NCBI GenBank assembly: GCA_905178155.1
Contig: CAJINV010000013.1
Span: 2,174,281-2,238,280 of the forward strand
Direction: 5' to 3'
DNA: 64,000 nucleotides
DNA from: Amoebophrya sp. A120
Lineage: Eukaryota; Sar; Dinophyceae; Syndiniales; Amoebophryaceae
Under the pieces are notes generated by a model that saw only the letters and a program-made list of their open reading frames with translations, did no database searches and was not told the DNA's origin. The stretch's first letter is position 1. Each line of letters opens with the position of its first letter. A program made the translations under genes and the position numbers. Below are positions 12,289 to 24,779 of this stretch, one piece after another.

Positions 12289-12549
12289 TTTTTTCTGTTG
12301 CTGTAATTGGGTCACGCGATGAAAAGCGTCATATATCAGTTTGGGAGGGACTCGCTGGGAAATGAGAAAGGAAAGTGAGAAGAATCAGGCAGGGTGACGT
12401 TTTGGCATCGGTGAGCCCGTAGCGGCGATGGCGACGCCAGAATGCGTCTCGCCCAATCGAAGATAGAACTGCCGGCGTGGTAGAAGTGCCAGCGAACACT
12501 CAGCGAAACGACGAGAAGAGACGGCCTCGTCAACTCATCCCTCTGTCTT

Positions 12550-14060
12550 GGCTAGTAGGATTGATCATTTCCTTGCAGTAGGCGGCAGCCGTGCTTTAAG
12601 CGTGAGCGCCAAAAATTCTGCGGGCGCGCCGAGCCACCTACATACTGTGTGCCGGCCCGGTTCAATGCGGGGCGCGGGCGTGCCCGTGGCGCCCGCTGGC
12701 CTGCGGGCGGGGCGCCCCAAAGACCATCCACCGAATAATATAACGGGAACACACCCCGGGAAAGCGGGCCGGCGGGGCGCAGCGGGGTGCGCCGACCGCG
12801 AGGCGGGCCGCCCAAGCAAAAGCAGCGGCGGGCGACGGCGTTCCATTTCTTACCGGCCAAGCAAGGCCATCGAGGAGGGAGGGCGCGCCCGGTCATGCTC
12901 GCGGATGTCTTGAGCAAAAACGGCTCCCCGGTCTGGACGCGCGGCGCCAAGCTTCGTCGCGCCGCCCCCCCCCCCCCCCCCCCGCATTTTTCGGCTCGTC
13001 AGCGCCCCGGCCCACCCGCCGAGCACGGGGCGCGCCGGCTTTGTGGCCTGCGCGCTGCGGGGGCGGGGCGCTTCCGCCAATGCGCAGCGCGCGGGGGCGG
13101 GGTCGCGGCACGTCTGTCGTGGTTTGCAGCGCGTCGCCTCTGCAGTGGTCCAGTGGGCAGGTTGGGAATTGTGGGGAAGGCGGCGGCGAACCGCTGCACG
13201 CGCCCCGGGAGGCCGCGGGCGGCGAGGGCCTTGGTCGCGGCCATTAGCCACGCAGTCAGAAGCAACGCAACGAAAGGAATGGCAGGAGTAGCGGAAGCAG
13301 GAAAAGCGCAAACTGCACGGCGCCAGTCGTCCACCTCGTGGCCCGGCGCTGCAGACGCAGCCACCAGCTCGCTGATTTCTTTCCCGGTATTCTGATCCGC
13401 GGTCTCCGCCGCGGGCACGGCAGGGCCAAGGTGCGCCGCGTCCGCATAAGGATGCGCCCGCGTAAGCTACTTTGCCCGTTCACCCCAACCAGAGCTAGCC
13501 GTATGCGCCAAGGCGCCTAGCGCCCGGCTCCTATAGACTGAGGGCAGGTTAAAACCATCACTGAAGTGGCGGCCTTTTCGTCAAAGTCTCACTCGGTGAA
13601 AAAACCCCCGAAGGTTTCCTCTGGTGCCGGGCGCCGGGGCCCTGGTGCTGGCCATCATCCACCGAACACCCTCATCCGAAGGCTTCGCCCGCATTGCGGG
13701 GCGCCAAACCCCCCGACCGAAAGGCTGGCACCGGCCGGCCCCGGCAGACAAGACAAAGCGCGCGCCCGCTTCTGAGAGACACCAGTGACCCCCGCCGTGC
13801 AAACGAGGCGGCCGGGCCCAAAGCGGCGGGCGCACGCGTCGGCCCTGATTACGGAGGGGAAACAAAGGCCCGCGAAGTACTGCACTGGTCCGCTCCCTTT
13901 GTTCACGCGGGGCCCCAACAGGCTCGCGCGTTTGCGCGCAGAATCGCGCCGCCCGCGTCAACCCGGCCCCGCCCTGGCGTTCGCGCAGGTGCTCCCTTCT
14001 GCGCGCCGACCATCGTGGTGGCCGGCCAGCCAGACGCATCGACGCGCTTCACCCGGTCGG
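12550..14060. other. GC-rich island without a supported gene
   Basis: About 1.5 kb whose base composition rises sharply above the flanks, with CpG-rich blocks and many overlapping frames on all six readings, as expected from GC content alone. None shows a recognisable motif. Some stretches recall structural-RNA composition, but I could not match any to rRNA. It lies between the 5' end of the coiled-coil gene and the 3' end of the next gene. Confidence 0.55.
12965..12983. repeat. Poly-C run of about 19
   Basis: Uninterrupted cytosines inside the GC-rich island; exact length may reflect sequencing uncertainty. Confidence 0.8.
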
Positions 14061-14323
14061 CAACTCTTCGCTATCTTTGAACGCGAATAGCTACAAACCA
14101 CTCAGATGCTCTTACTTAATCCTGCACTCGACCTTCTTGCGCTCGAACACACAGCCCTGCCGGGTTATTGTTCTGCAGCCGGGTACTTTTCTTCGTGAAT
14201 TGTGTTCACTGCGTCTATTTTCGATCTGCTCCTTGTTGCCTTCCGACATTGAACAAGTGAAACGACTATCCTACAATTGCAGCTTGAGCTCGAAACAATT
14301 GAAACACAAGTGCTCATCATCTA

Positions 14324-16969
14324 TCACGCCTCCTCCTCGTCCTCCTCCTCCTCATCTTGATTTCTGCGATCACGACTCCGCGCGCCCGGCGACGACTCCC
14401 CGCCGCGAAGATCATCCGGCTCCCCCCGGCCCGCCCCCCCGCCGGGCAAGAACGGCGCTATCCACGCGGGCGCGTGCCCGTCGCGGTGCATCTTGTAGAT
14501 TGTGAAGCCGGCCACGCCCGCGACGACCGCGAAGAGCATGAAGAGGAGGAAATACCAGCCGTTCCGCCGAATTAGCTGCTCCTCCTCGATCAGCGCGGCG
14601 TCGTACAAAATCTGCAGGCCCCGCTCCGACTCCAACAGCTCCTGGTCGATCTCTTCGGTGGTGCGCATGCTTGTGCCCGCGTACTTCTCCTCGTTCAAAT
14701 CCTCAATGTCCAATAGCTCCCGCTCGTACGCCTCCTTCTCGTCGCTCGGGAGGTCCAGGTTCCCAAAGTAGTAACTAATGGACAGCCAGTACTTGTTAAA
14801 TACGGTCCACAGGTAGCCGCTGTTCTGCTCCGCCTGCTTGCGGATGGCGTCCGTCTGCTGCGAGATCGTGCCGGCACCGATGGTGGGCCCAAGTTCCTCA
14901 CTGCCAGGTCCCGTTCCGGCTTGCTGAGCGCCCGGTGGAGGGACTGATAGTTTGTTTTTGGTGGGGGACAAGGATTTTCTTATTCTTTGTGATACATAAA
15001 AAACGCTCTCAAGCGGCAAGGGTAAAAATGCGTTTGAATCATTCCAGGATCGTCAACTGTGCGAAAACAGAGTTGTACCTCCGCCCGCCGCTGCACCATA
15101 CGATCCTCCAGCTGTCTGATAACCTCCTGCCCCCGGCGGCGCGCCGCCGTACGCGCCGGCGGTATTCCCGGAAGATGGAGTAGCATATCCCGAAGAACTT
15201 ATACTGCCGGTCGGGGAGTAGTAGTTTGCTCCCATCGTAGTTCCAGCACCGTAATTGTTGCCCTGCTGTCCACTATACCCGCCCGCATTCCCCATCATCC
15301 CTGCCCCGCCGCTCCCGGCAGATGAGCTGGCCATGCCCTGCTGGTAGTGCACCGCATTCCAGTTGACACAGGCGATCGCTTTCTTCATGTATTGGAGCGA
15401 CATATGCACCATCTCCGCTGCCTGCATCAGTTCGTTTGAGTGGGAGGAGGACGTCATGGAGCCGAAAATCGAGGAACTACTCCCGCTCGTCGGGTCCGGC
15501 GCGTTCCGCGCCAGCTCTTGCGCCTTCGCTGCGTGCACGCTCGCCCGTTGCCACTGGTACACGCAGTCCGGCGCCATGCTGTTGGACTGTTGCAGCGCTC
15601 TGGAAACGGCCTGCTGCACCGTCGCTGCGGTGCTCAAAATTGTGTTCTTGTTGGCGGTGGTCGAGGCAATAGGCTGCTGGTTGTACGGTAGAGGACCACC
15701 TGCTGGGGAACCTCCGTAGGGTGACTGCTGCTGTGGAGATCCGTAGCCTCCGTAACTAGAACTACTGCCATATGAACCACCACCACCACCTCCGCCTCCG
15801 TACGACATGCCGGCGCCAGTGTGCTGTCCCCACAACCCGTTCCGCACGGCGGACAGTTTGCTGTCTAGATTCTTGATCTGGTTCGACAAGTCTTGGTTCT
15901 GTTGCTGTAGCTTCTGCTGCCGCTTCCAGTCCTCAAACGCTTTCACGCCGGTGCTGGGATTACCACCCCCAGACCCACCACCGCCGGCTATGGCGGCAAA
16001 ATTCGCCGCGGAGGCCTGCTGGCCCATGTTCGCGGCCAGCATTTTCAAGGCTTCGTTCATGGCTTTTGCCGTTTCGCCGGACCCGTTGTCAGAATTCACC
16101 TTGATCACGGGCGCAAACTTGATCACGTGCTGCCCGCGGGTTCGGTCCCCCTCCGTAATCGGGATGTATCCCCCGTGGTGGTATATGGTGGATCCCGGAG
16201 GGTAGGACGAATCATCGTCGTCATCAGAGTCGGTTGCATTGTTGGATGAAGTAGATGCATTAGAAGCGGTGCCACTTGAGGTGTTTTTCTGCGACAAGCC
16301 TAAGAGAGAGGAAGGAGAAGTTTTACTATAATCTTCTTCCGTAGTTCTTCCAGAATGTCCGCTGGATAGAACGTCTGCTGGTCGTATTTCTTGTCGGGAA
16401 GATTTTTGTTCCACAAAAGCTTCTTGCTGTAGCTGCTGGCCGTGCGGCTGTTCTCGGGTAGTATCACCAAAGTCGGTGGGAGAGGATTCCGCGGCCGCCC
16501 TGGTTGGAAAATGTCCTTTTTCCGCGTGCTCCTGTGCGGGAACTATTCTTGGAATAGCAGCTGATTGAACATCTCTCCAATTATTATTTGCAGGATTTTT
16601 TTCAGGCGGCTCCACGACTCGTCGAACGGGTTCCTCTTCCTCTTGCAATTTCTGTTGCAAAAGTACAACTCCTGCTAGCGTTTCTTTCGATGACGACGGC
16701 GTCACAGAACTTCTATCGTGGTAGTTCTTTCCTGTAGCAGTCTCCTCGTCGCTTGTAGTTGATGCACCCGTGCTGGTCGTGTGGTGATCAGCATCCTGTG
16801 TTTTCACTTCGCCTCCGACGGAAGATGTTGGCACCCCGTTTTCATCGGGGGAAACCGCCTGCGTGCCTATTGGAGCGGCTGAGAAAATAAACTTTCGGTA
16901 GACAAACAACAACAGAAATCGCATCAGTGCAGCATACCGCCGTACTCCGGAGGAACGTGATGTCGACAT
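14324..16969 (-). CDS. Large Ser/Gly/Gln-rich secreted or membrane protein, unknown
   Basis: Two exons (16969-15079 and 14943-14324) joined by a 135-bp GT-AG intron give 836 residues. An N-terminal hydrophobic segment after a basic start (MRFLLLFVYRKFIFSAAPIG) looks like a signal sequence or anchor. Next comes a long Ser/Thr/Glu-rich stretch, a short coiled coil (KLQQQNQDLSNQIKNLDSKL) and Gly/Tyr/Ser/Gln-rich low complexity. The C-terminal exon has conserved-looking helices (YLWVFNKYWLSISYYF-type) and one clear transmembrane segment near residues 760-785 (YFLLFMLFAVVAGVAGFTIY), then an acidic tail. Start is the ATG at 16969. No family recognised; probably surface or secretory-pathway. Confidence 0.6.
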
Positions 16970-17727
16970 AATTTCTGAGCTTTGCTTTGATTAGTGTTCA
17001 CGGTGAAGCTATTGAAACACGCCTAAAGTTTTCTAGGCCCTACATAAACTTATTCCGCATCAAGTTCTCATCGTGATCAACTCATTCCGCATGGATATCT
17101 CGTTTCGAACGGCAAAAAATACATTTGTGCGTGTAAGCTACAAAAATTGCCTTTTGGCGCATCGTACCGTCGCGATTTGGGTTCATTTTTTACGATTTTG
17201 GAAGATAAACGGTTTCGCGGCGACCGCATCTTGGAAAATATTCTCGAGCGAAACAAATAAATCATAGCAAAAACAAAAGCACGATCTTCACAAACACGAT
17301 TGCAACGCTCCTCCGTCGCTTACGCTTTCGCGAAAACTTTTTCGTGTACTTTTCTCTTCCGAAGGCGAACCGGAACCGCCTCTCTAACTCGCAAAAAAGA
17401 TACAATCTAAACGCAAACACCGAGCCTCTCGTCCGAGACCTCCCTTATGCGCTTGCGGAACCAAAATTGCAAGTTTTCACGAAACACGAGCACAAAGCGA
17501 TGTTAAAGTGTCGCCTTTTTCGGATCGACACGAGAATTCGATTTTTCAGAAAGACGCTTCACGACCAGTGAAGCACGTGTCAAGGAGCGAATTCATTTCC
17601 GAGTCTGTGACTTCGCGTCAGTTTCAGTTATTCATTTGACTATGGTATGTCCCCCGTTCAGAGAAACAGAAACATTAATTTTGATCGACTGACCAAAAGT
17701 TCACACCACCAGAGATGGTGCCTACAG
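16970..17727. other. Intergenic, no feature recognised
   Basis: About 760 bp of AT-richer sequence upstream of the Ser/Gly-rich gene. Short frames only; no element ends seen. Confidence 0.5.
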
Positions 17728-20700
17728 CTACATCCACGGTAATTTTTGCACTTCGTGTTCCACTTCCGCCCCCGGTACGGAGTTAAAATCTGCGGCTTTC
17801 TTTATTCTTGCCATGGTCTCCTCGTCGAAGGGGTCTTCCATTTTCCCCACCAGCTGCTCCTGCTCCTGCAGCGCCTTCGGGTGAAACTTCTTTACCGCCA
17901 GCGACTTTTTCGACAGGGGCAAGGGCGAACACAGGTTGTCATCGCCCTCGACCGACAAGACCCCGCAGTACTCCGTTTTCCGGATCGCGTCCGGCGCCAG
18001 GTTGAAGAGGGACAGCTATCAAAAGGAAAAATCCCCCCTCCCCATATCAAAACGAAGCTTCTGACGCAGGATCTGCGTACACAAATCAGATTTGTCTTGT
18101 TGGGGAGGAACGCAGGCCCATACTGAGCCTAAGCAGAGAGGTTTTCGCCTAGGCGTCCAGCATGACAAACGTCCGCGCCGTAGTTCCATCAGCATCACAA
18201 GCCGCCTGCACAATGCTGCGGAGCTTGTGGAGTTGCCTTCTTGCAAGACAGACGCGATTTGTGGTCTCAAATCAGCAACACAAATTTTCGGAAACATACC
18301 TTTTCGATATGGGGAGGGGGGATTTTTCCTCTGCATAACAGCTTTTTCTGCTTGTGCATCCGGGACAAGTCCTGGAACAGCAGGAAACACTGTTCCGAAT
18401 CGTCCGCGTCGATTTCGTACAGGACTTTGTTCCCCAAATTCCGAAACCGCGGGAAATTCCTCGTAGGCTCCCCCAGGAGGTCTTCCAAATCCTGCGGCCC
18501 AAACGCAACCTGATCGATCTCCGGTTTCGCCGGGTTTTGCAGCAGCACCGTGTAGCGAAAATTTTGTGGCCGCTTTTTCGCCTGCAATTGCTCTTTGCTT
18601 TCGTGCTCTTGGAGGAACGAGGAACTGGAACTAGAAGCTGTAGCACCTATAGCGTCGACGTCGCTTTCTTGGAATAGATCGGTTCTCTCACTGTTTTGTC
18701 TTGGTGTAGTACTCGTCTCCTTGCCAGAAAGTGAATGCGTTTTTGATACTTTCGCGTAGTTCTTCTTTTTCCCGCTGCTCCATGCGTCTTCCAACTTTTC
18801 CTGCACGTCCTTGGGCAAAAGCGCGAACAAGTTGTCGCCGGGAATGAAGCGTTTTACAACTACTTCCGATGACTGATCTGGACGGACCTCCGGCTCCCGC
18901 CCGGTTCGTAATTTTTCGGAGGCATGATTCCTTCCAGAAGATTCTCGCTCCTTTTCGCTTCCGTTGTCCTCAGCTTGTACTTCTATTCCTGATCCACCCA
19001 GTTCCAACGCTGAAGAGCTAGAAGCACTGCTGCTACTACCACCTTCACCGCCGGCGCCATCCTCGGCTTTGTTTTCCTGTCCGAAGACTTCACTGGGATC
19101 AACTTTTTCTTCCTTCTCTTCCCCCTCCTCACGCAGCTCCCGCTCTTTTTCTTCCAGATTGCTTCGTGTGCCTGCGCCAAGCCCGAACATCCCGGTCGGC
19201 CGTTGCCGCTCCAGCCTCCCGTCCGCCATCTCCCGGTTCACCGTCGCCACGTAGCCCTGCGCAATGTACCGGGCGAGGAGCAGCTGTCTGTCGACCAGCG
19301 ATTTCGCCCGCGCCTTCGCGGCTTTTGCCTTGGCCTTCGCGGTCCGAGGTTGCTGCTGCTCCGTGGGGAACGCCTGCTGCAGTGGCGGCAAGGACTCGTC
19401 CACAGGGTGCAGGGGCAACATCTTGATCTGCTTCCGGCTGTTGGTGTTTCCACCCTTGAACCAGCCTGGTTCCAAATCGTAGGGGAGATCTCCCTCGTGG
19501 TACACGCTGCTGGCGATGGGCGGCTTCGCTTCCTGGTTCTTTTCCTTGTCGTTCAAGTTTATATCCTGCTCTATCCTACAGAGAAGTTCTTGTACACCCA
19601 TACCACAAAGAAAATGAATCTGCGTTCTTGCGGACTTTCGTGCCACAGAGACAGTCTGCTTGGCTGTCCCTCATGACAAGCTCTCCCGCTATCTGTCTAA
19701 TCGTGAAACCGCATGACAAGCTGCATTCTGCATGCCTCTCCTGTGTGTGGTCTCCGCATTCTTTTCATCAGCGACACCAATTACTAGCGACACAAATTTT
19801 CTTTTTCTACTGATCTGGGTGTCCTTTGTTTTCTGTGGCATATGCTCTGGGTTTCGGTACTTCGACGCCTCTAGCTCCCCCATCGGAATCTGGTCCGCCA
19901 GCACCCACCGGGCTTTTCCGTCCGTCTCGTACCCCGTGGAAAACAGTGCGTACTTCGGCTCGGTCTTCGGCTCGGACCGCACCCAGACCGGCAGCCCGAA
20001 GAACTGCTTCAGGTTTTGGATTTGGTACCGCCCAGTGAAGTCCTGCCCGTTCCAGTCCTTGTCGTTCGACGTCCGCATATCCAGGTAAAAACACTTTTAT
20101 CCCCATCCAATTTGTCATGCAAAACCTGCATAATTTTCTGTGTTTGTCATGCAAAAATGGATAGGCATGGGTGTTTTTTCCTGGATACCGCACCTGGATT
20201 TCGTACGCGGCGTCGGACATGACCTCCGAGAACCCCAGCCCCTTCACGTCCGCGAACCGGGTGTAGAGCGAGAGCATGATGGGCCGGATGGTGTCGGGCA
20301 GCAAAGTATGGATTGCAAAAATGTCTGGGTCTGGAAACTTGTAATGCTAAAAGTGAATGATAGACGCACTCGAATACGCAGCTATGCATGAGAAATTTTT
20401 TGGCTGCCATGTCTTACGTATTCCGCATAGCAAGCTGCGTTTTTGCATGACAGGTAAGAGGGTTTTTTCGTGCCTATGCAACACAGATTCTCGAGTCATG
20501 CCAGACGAGCATGACAAACTTGCAATCTTCCCGACCCAGACATTTTTGCATTTGATACAAAGGCACGCGGCAGTGGTTCTGCGCTAAGTTGTCTCCCCGT
20601 GGTTGCGCAGATTTCAGTTGGGTTAGCGAAGAGGCGGTGGAGAGCTTGTACTTCGACCGGTAGGGGAACCCGGGACCGTGGAGGCCCTCCTCCTCGTCGG

Positions 20701-22849
20701 TGCCGTCGGCTGCGAGTGTTTCTTCGCCCTCATCGTCGCTGCTTTCCTCCTCCGAGTCTTCTTCTTCCGAGTCTTCCTCTTCGTCCAGGCTTTTTTTCTT
20801 GCGGCTCCCTCCCTCCTCTTCGTTCAGGCCTGCGCTGAGGCGCTTCCGCTTGTGCCCGCCCTGGCTCAGGCCATCCCCACCTGCTTCACCAAAGTCGTCG
20901 TCAACATCATCATCGTCTTCATCATCATCGTCCAAATCTACTCCGCCCGCACCGCCCTTGCCTCCAAGACCTCCTGTGGCTTTTTTCTTTTTTTTCTTTT
21001 TCTTCTTCATTTTCCTTTTTTTCTTTTTCGCCCCGAGGCACTTGACTTTTTTCGCTTTCTTTTTCGCCAAAGCTTTACCTTTCGACTTTGCCCCCGCGGC
21101 TGCTGCGGCACCTGCTCCAGTGTCTTCGACCTCTCCCCCTCCTTCCGTTGGGGTAGAAGTACTGGTAGGCGCAACTCCACCTCCTTCTGCGCTAGCAGCT
21201 GGCGTTGGCGCAGGAGCGGGTCCCTCCTCACTACTTTTCGTACTGTCAGTGGCCACCGCCGGTGCAAAAGCCGCTGCGCCATCCTCCGCAGTTCTACTGT
21301 TCATCACGCCCCCCTTATCATCCAAACCTGCCTGCGCACCCCTCGCGGCACTCTCGTCGAAGTAGCCCTGCTTCTCCAACTTTTTCCGGCTCGGCTGCGG
21401 GGGCAGGTCCTTCAGCGCATAGCAATCGGCGGCGGCCTCCTGCCCCTCGGGGCAGGGGGCCCAAACAAAGTGTTTTTCGGGCCGCCGGGTTTGCGACGGA
21501 ATGACCGGCACGGCTTGGGTCAGCCTCCGGTTCTTGCCCACCCAGAAGTCCGCCGCCTCGTCTTCGTCGTAGCTGCTGCCCGGGATGGCAGACTGAATCG
21601 CAGCAAACGACGAGGGGGTGCTGTGGGAAGTGGAGGATGTTGTAGCTGGCCTAGCAGTCATCTCTAGTTGTATTTCGTCCTTTATTTTCTCCTTCTCTTT
21701 CTCTTCTTTCGACGCATCATAGGAAGATCCTTTCAATGTGGTCGGTGTTCTTGTAACAACAGTGCTAGTTGTACTTCCAGATGTTCTTGACCCGACATCA
21801 AGCTGCAGTGCCGCGGCGGCCTTATCTTTTCCTTTATTTGCATTCTTTGCTCGCCTCACGACCGGCTCTTCGACTAGAACCCGTCGCACATACTTCACGT
21901 CCTTGGGCAACTTTTTCACGGACACGACGTTCATGTTCTTCCATTTCGTCTTTAATTGCGCGTAAGCGTCGATCTCGTCGTCGAACTTGTCGTACCACTC
22001 AGTCGTGAAAGTCGCAAAGTCTGGCGTGCGGGAGGAGAGCGACTGCGCGATGATCTTCTCCCGGGGGAGGATGTTGTTTTCCAGCAACTCGCGATTCAGG
22101 TCGTACATTTGGTTCAGGTCCAGCCTCTTCAGCAACACGTCCTTCACGTATTCCAAACCCTTTTTCAACGAGTATTCCGCTCGCTTCTGCGCGTTTAAAT
22201 CCGCCATGGCCTGCGATTCGCCCTGCACCATCTTCCCCTCCGTGTCCTTGAAAATGTGCGCGAACCCCTTCTGCGCCTCCAGGAACGCGCGGCGCTGCGC
22301 GTCTAATTTCGCCAGAGTGGGGTACTGGTCTTTCCGAAAGTTGTCGTGGAGCAGAATTTTCTCCATGTTCCCCAGCCCACTTTCCAGCGGCGGTTCGGGC
22401 TGTTTCGGGTGCAGCTTGCGGTATTCTTGCTCCGCCTTTTTCCGCAGCGCGACCAGTCTTTCGTCCCGTTTCTTCCGCCTCGATACCTCCTCTGCATCGT
22501 CCTCCTTCACCTTTTGAAAGGTGTCGGCAATCAGCGTCGTCACCGCCTTCTCCTTGTTCTGCTGGAGCAGGTCCGCCTTCCTCATTTGCTCCTGCACGGC
22601 CTGCTGCACCGCCTTCGCGTCGTCCAGCGGCCCCCGCGGGGGCGTGCCCTGGTCATCCTGGATCAATCGCAAGGTTTCCGCGGCATTCAACGGATTGTTG
22701 GTGCCGTCCTGGAGCACGTCGTTGAATATCGTGTGGAAAATCTTTTATTGTGCCGTGATGTCGTTCGTCTCGTAGAACTAGAAGTCACAAGCCTATACTT
22801 GGATGAGCCCTGCTCCTCGATTAGCACGAGTCAGGTTCAATATAAGCAT
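17728..22849 (-). CDS. Large charged multidomain protein, unknown (about 1,372 aa)
   Basis: Exons 22741-20558, 20306-20188, 20077-19843, 19598-18338 and 18016-17728 join in one frame through four introners. A tentative first exon (22849-22799, ATG at 22849) joins by a 57-bp GT-AG intron. The N-terminal third is helical and Lys/Glu-rich (KADLLQQNKEKAVTTLIADT). The middle has Ser/Thr linkers and a long Lys-rich run (about 20980-21060) beside Asp/Glu runs. Conserved-looking islands follow (NGQDFTGRYQIQNLKQFF, KRFIPGDNLFALLPKDVQEK, EIDQVAFGPQDLEDLLGEP). I do not recognise the family. The Lys and Asp/Glu runs suggest nuclear or nucleic-acid contact, which is inference. Many of the plus-strand open frames across this gene are antisense shadows. 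Confidence 0.6.
18017..18337. mobile_element. Introner, family B (large charged gene)
   Basis: 321 bp with CCCCCCTCCCCATAT-type inverted ends. Perfect ACAGC repeats at 18012-18016 and 18338-18342. Joins KQKK to LSLFNLAPD. Confidence 0.87.
19599..19842. mobile_element. Introner, singleton family (large charged gene)
   Basis: 244 bp; ends CATACCACAAAG and the inverse of TATGCCACAGAAAAC. Target repeats have decayed beyond recognition, yet dropping the element plus 5 bp keeps frame (NPEQQELLCR). Confidence 0.6.
20078..20187. mobile_element. Introner, smallest copy, 110 bp (large charged gene)
   Basis: Inverted ends TATCCAGGTAAAAACACTTT and its complement, with little between. Perfect CCGCA repeats at 20073-20077 and 20188-20192. 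Joins AAYEIQV to RTSNDKDW. Confidence 0.85.
20307..20557. mobile_element. Introner, family A (large charged gene)
   Basis: 251 bp; near-perfect inverted TGCAAAAATGTCTGGGTC ends. Perfect CAAAG repeats at 20302-20306 and 20558-20562. Joins HCRVPL to LPDTIRP. Confidence 0.88.
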
Positions 22850-23040
22850 TTTACGGAGGGTGGTCCCTTTATGCATCAGACGGGAACAAAATGAAAGTAG
22901 TGAAACCCTAAATCATAAAACCCTGAAAACCCAGAGATGCTCGGCATGAGAAGAAACGGCGAACTGTTCGTGTAGTCGATATTTTTCGCCGGCGATTTTC
23001 ATTTTTAGGGCATGCCAATCGAAAATGACCTGCAAATAAA

Positions 23041-23862
23041 CTACGGCGATCGGACGGGATTTTCACACAGGACGATATCGATTTCGCTGAACCGATTTTT
23101 GCCTTCCTCCACGTTTGGATTCAATTTCATCTGTCCGGCGGCGTCCCCGAGCGTGTCCAGGTCCGTGGCTTTTTTCAGATCCGGGTCGACCTGCGTGGTC
23201 CTCGAATCCTGTACCGTTTTCCGCAGCTCCTTCCCTTGCAACACCTGGAGGATGTCGCTTTGTCGTTTCAGAAGCTGTTTCTTCTTTTTCATGTCCGTCG
23301 GGGGCGTGTTTGCTATGTCCGTGGCCGTATCGTCCAAAACTTCGTGAATTTGCGCGTCGGTAAGCTTTTTCAACCAGGGTTCCGACCACGGCTCGGGGTC
23401 TACAACCTTTGGTAGCTGCGGCTTCTTTATCGGCGGCCCACGACTTTGCCGCGTATTCTGTGCCGGGCTGTCTGGTGGTTCAGCACCATAGGGAGAAGGA
23501 AACGCATCTTGATTTCCGCCCGCAGCCTCGGGGGCCGACCCACCAGCGTTCCCCGAAGGAGGGGCTGCGTCTTCAGGACCAGGCTGGCCGGCAGGATCTG
23601 GCGCCGCCTCCTCGGGTGGTGCTGGTTCAGCAGCACTCCCCACCGTGGCAGCGTCTTCAGGACCAGGCTGGGCAGCAGGATCAGCTTCACCGCCGGGTGC
23701 CCCTCCAGCTGTCTCTTCGGCTGCTGATGCGGCGACAACGTCCTCAGCAGGAATCGCAACGGGTTCTGCCTGCAGTCGCTTCAGCGAAGAACCAGAGCGG
23801 GCACAATGCACTAGTAGCAGCAACGTGGCAATGACGACTCGATTTCTTAAACGCCGGCTCAT
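23041..23862 (-). CDS. Secreted Pro/Ala-rich protein, unknown
   Basis: Uninterrupted 273-codon frame from the ATG at 23862. MSRRLRNRVVIATLLLLVHC is a typical signal peptide, with a likely cleavage near ARSGSS. Residues about 35-130 are a Pro/Ala/Glu/Gly-rich tract with a repeated AQPGPEDAA-type motif. Residues about 150-260 are helical and charged (WLKKLTDAQIHEVLDDTATD, QLLKRQSDILQVLQGKELRK). No transmembrane segment is seen after the signal. An exported or vacuolar protein is the natural reading; no family recognised. Confidence 0.6.
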   Translation of the reverse strand: MSRRLRNRVVIATLLLLVHCARSGSSLKRLQAEPVAIPAEDVVAASAAEETAGGAPGGEADPAAQPGPEDAATVGSAAEPAPPEEAAPDPAGQPGPEDAAPPSGNAGGSAPEAAGGNQDAFPSPYGAEPPDSPAQNTRQSRGPPIKKPQLPKVVDPEPWSEPWLKKLTDAQIHEVLDDTATDIANTPPTDMKKKKQLLKRQSDILQVLQGKELRKTVQDSRTTQVDPDLKKATDLDTLGDAAGQMKLNPNVEEGKNRFSEIDIVLCENPVRSP

Positions 23863-24779
23863 TTTCTTAGCTAGGAAAGAAAAGCAACAGCAGAAATTCA
23901 AATTTCTTCTCCTTTCTCATCAGGTAATAATCGCGTCCAAGAAAATGATATGCCCACCGCTTCTCGGTCACAAAAAAAGGCGTCTTGTTCCCGAAATCTC
24001 TTGAATTAAGGGCAGCTTCATGCTGATGCGGTCTGAGCCCATAGTAGTAAGTGTGCAAAAGAATTAAGTACGTTAGTTTTTGCTCTCTATTTTCAGGTCC
24101 GTCGCTCCTTCGGTGAGGTACTCTCGTCACCACAAACTGTTGCAGTTCAGTTTTTCTTTTCTGTTCCCCTCCTGCTGGATTCGAAAAAATGGATCTCGAC
24201 CTCTGAGAACTAAAACTCTCCGATGTGCCAGACGTCGTTCCTGATTCGTCTACTGTTTTGCAATTGTACTCCCGATACGAACGCATTGCTTTGCTACGAA
24301 CGACAAAAAAAACGATTCAAACGAGCAGCCAACTTCAATTTCACACGACAATCGAAGAGCCATGTGAGGACTTGTATGATGTTCTCTCAACATTCTCACA
24401 GAAAAAAGAAAGTGCTTTCAAGCACGCCCAGATCAAGAACAAACAGAGCGGGCGGGGAGAGCGAGAGAAAAAGAACCTTCAAAATTAAGATCAATACCAC
24501 GGAGAGCACCGGTAATCACGAAAGATTTCACATTTTGCATGCGATTGACGTAGCTTATTTCATCATCTCGTTTATTCCTTTATGCACATTCAGAAACTTC
24601 AATCCGTTCGCCCAGCACCGGCGGCGGCGCAGCTTTTTTCGTGTGCTGGTGTAAAAGATGATGATCACTTCTTCTGATAGATTTACTATGTTACACTGAA
24701 AACAATTGTTCCGAAGTAGATCTCCGTGCATGCATCTGTAGTAGCTTCACTCTAATGCCTTGAACAAATGCGAAGGACT
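23863..24779. other. Intergenic, no feature recognised
   Basis: About 0.9 kb between the secreted-protein start and the isochorismatase stop. Plus-strand frames here (for example near 24223-24654) have no motif and are treated as chance. Confidence 0.5.

Noticed and set aside
12787-13395. Long open frames in the GC-rich island
   Set aside because: Several overlap on both strands and reflect scarcity of stop codons at high GC; none has family features.
20678-21667. A 329-codon plus-strand open frame
   Set aside because: It is antisense to the low-complexity part of the large charged gene; its Leu/Phe/Ser-rich translation mirrors the Lys/Glu/Asp-rich sense frame.
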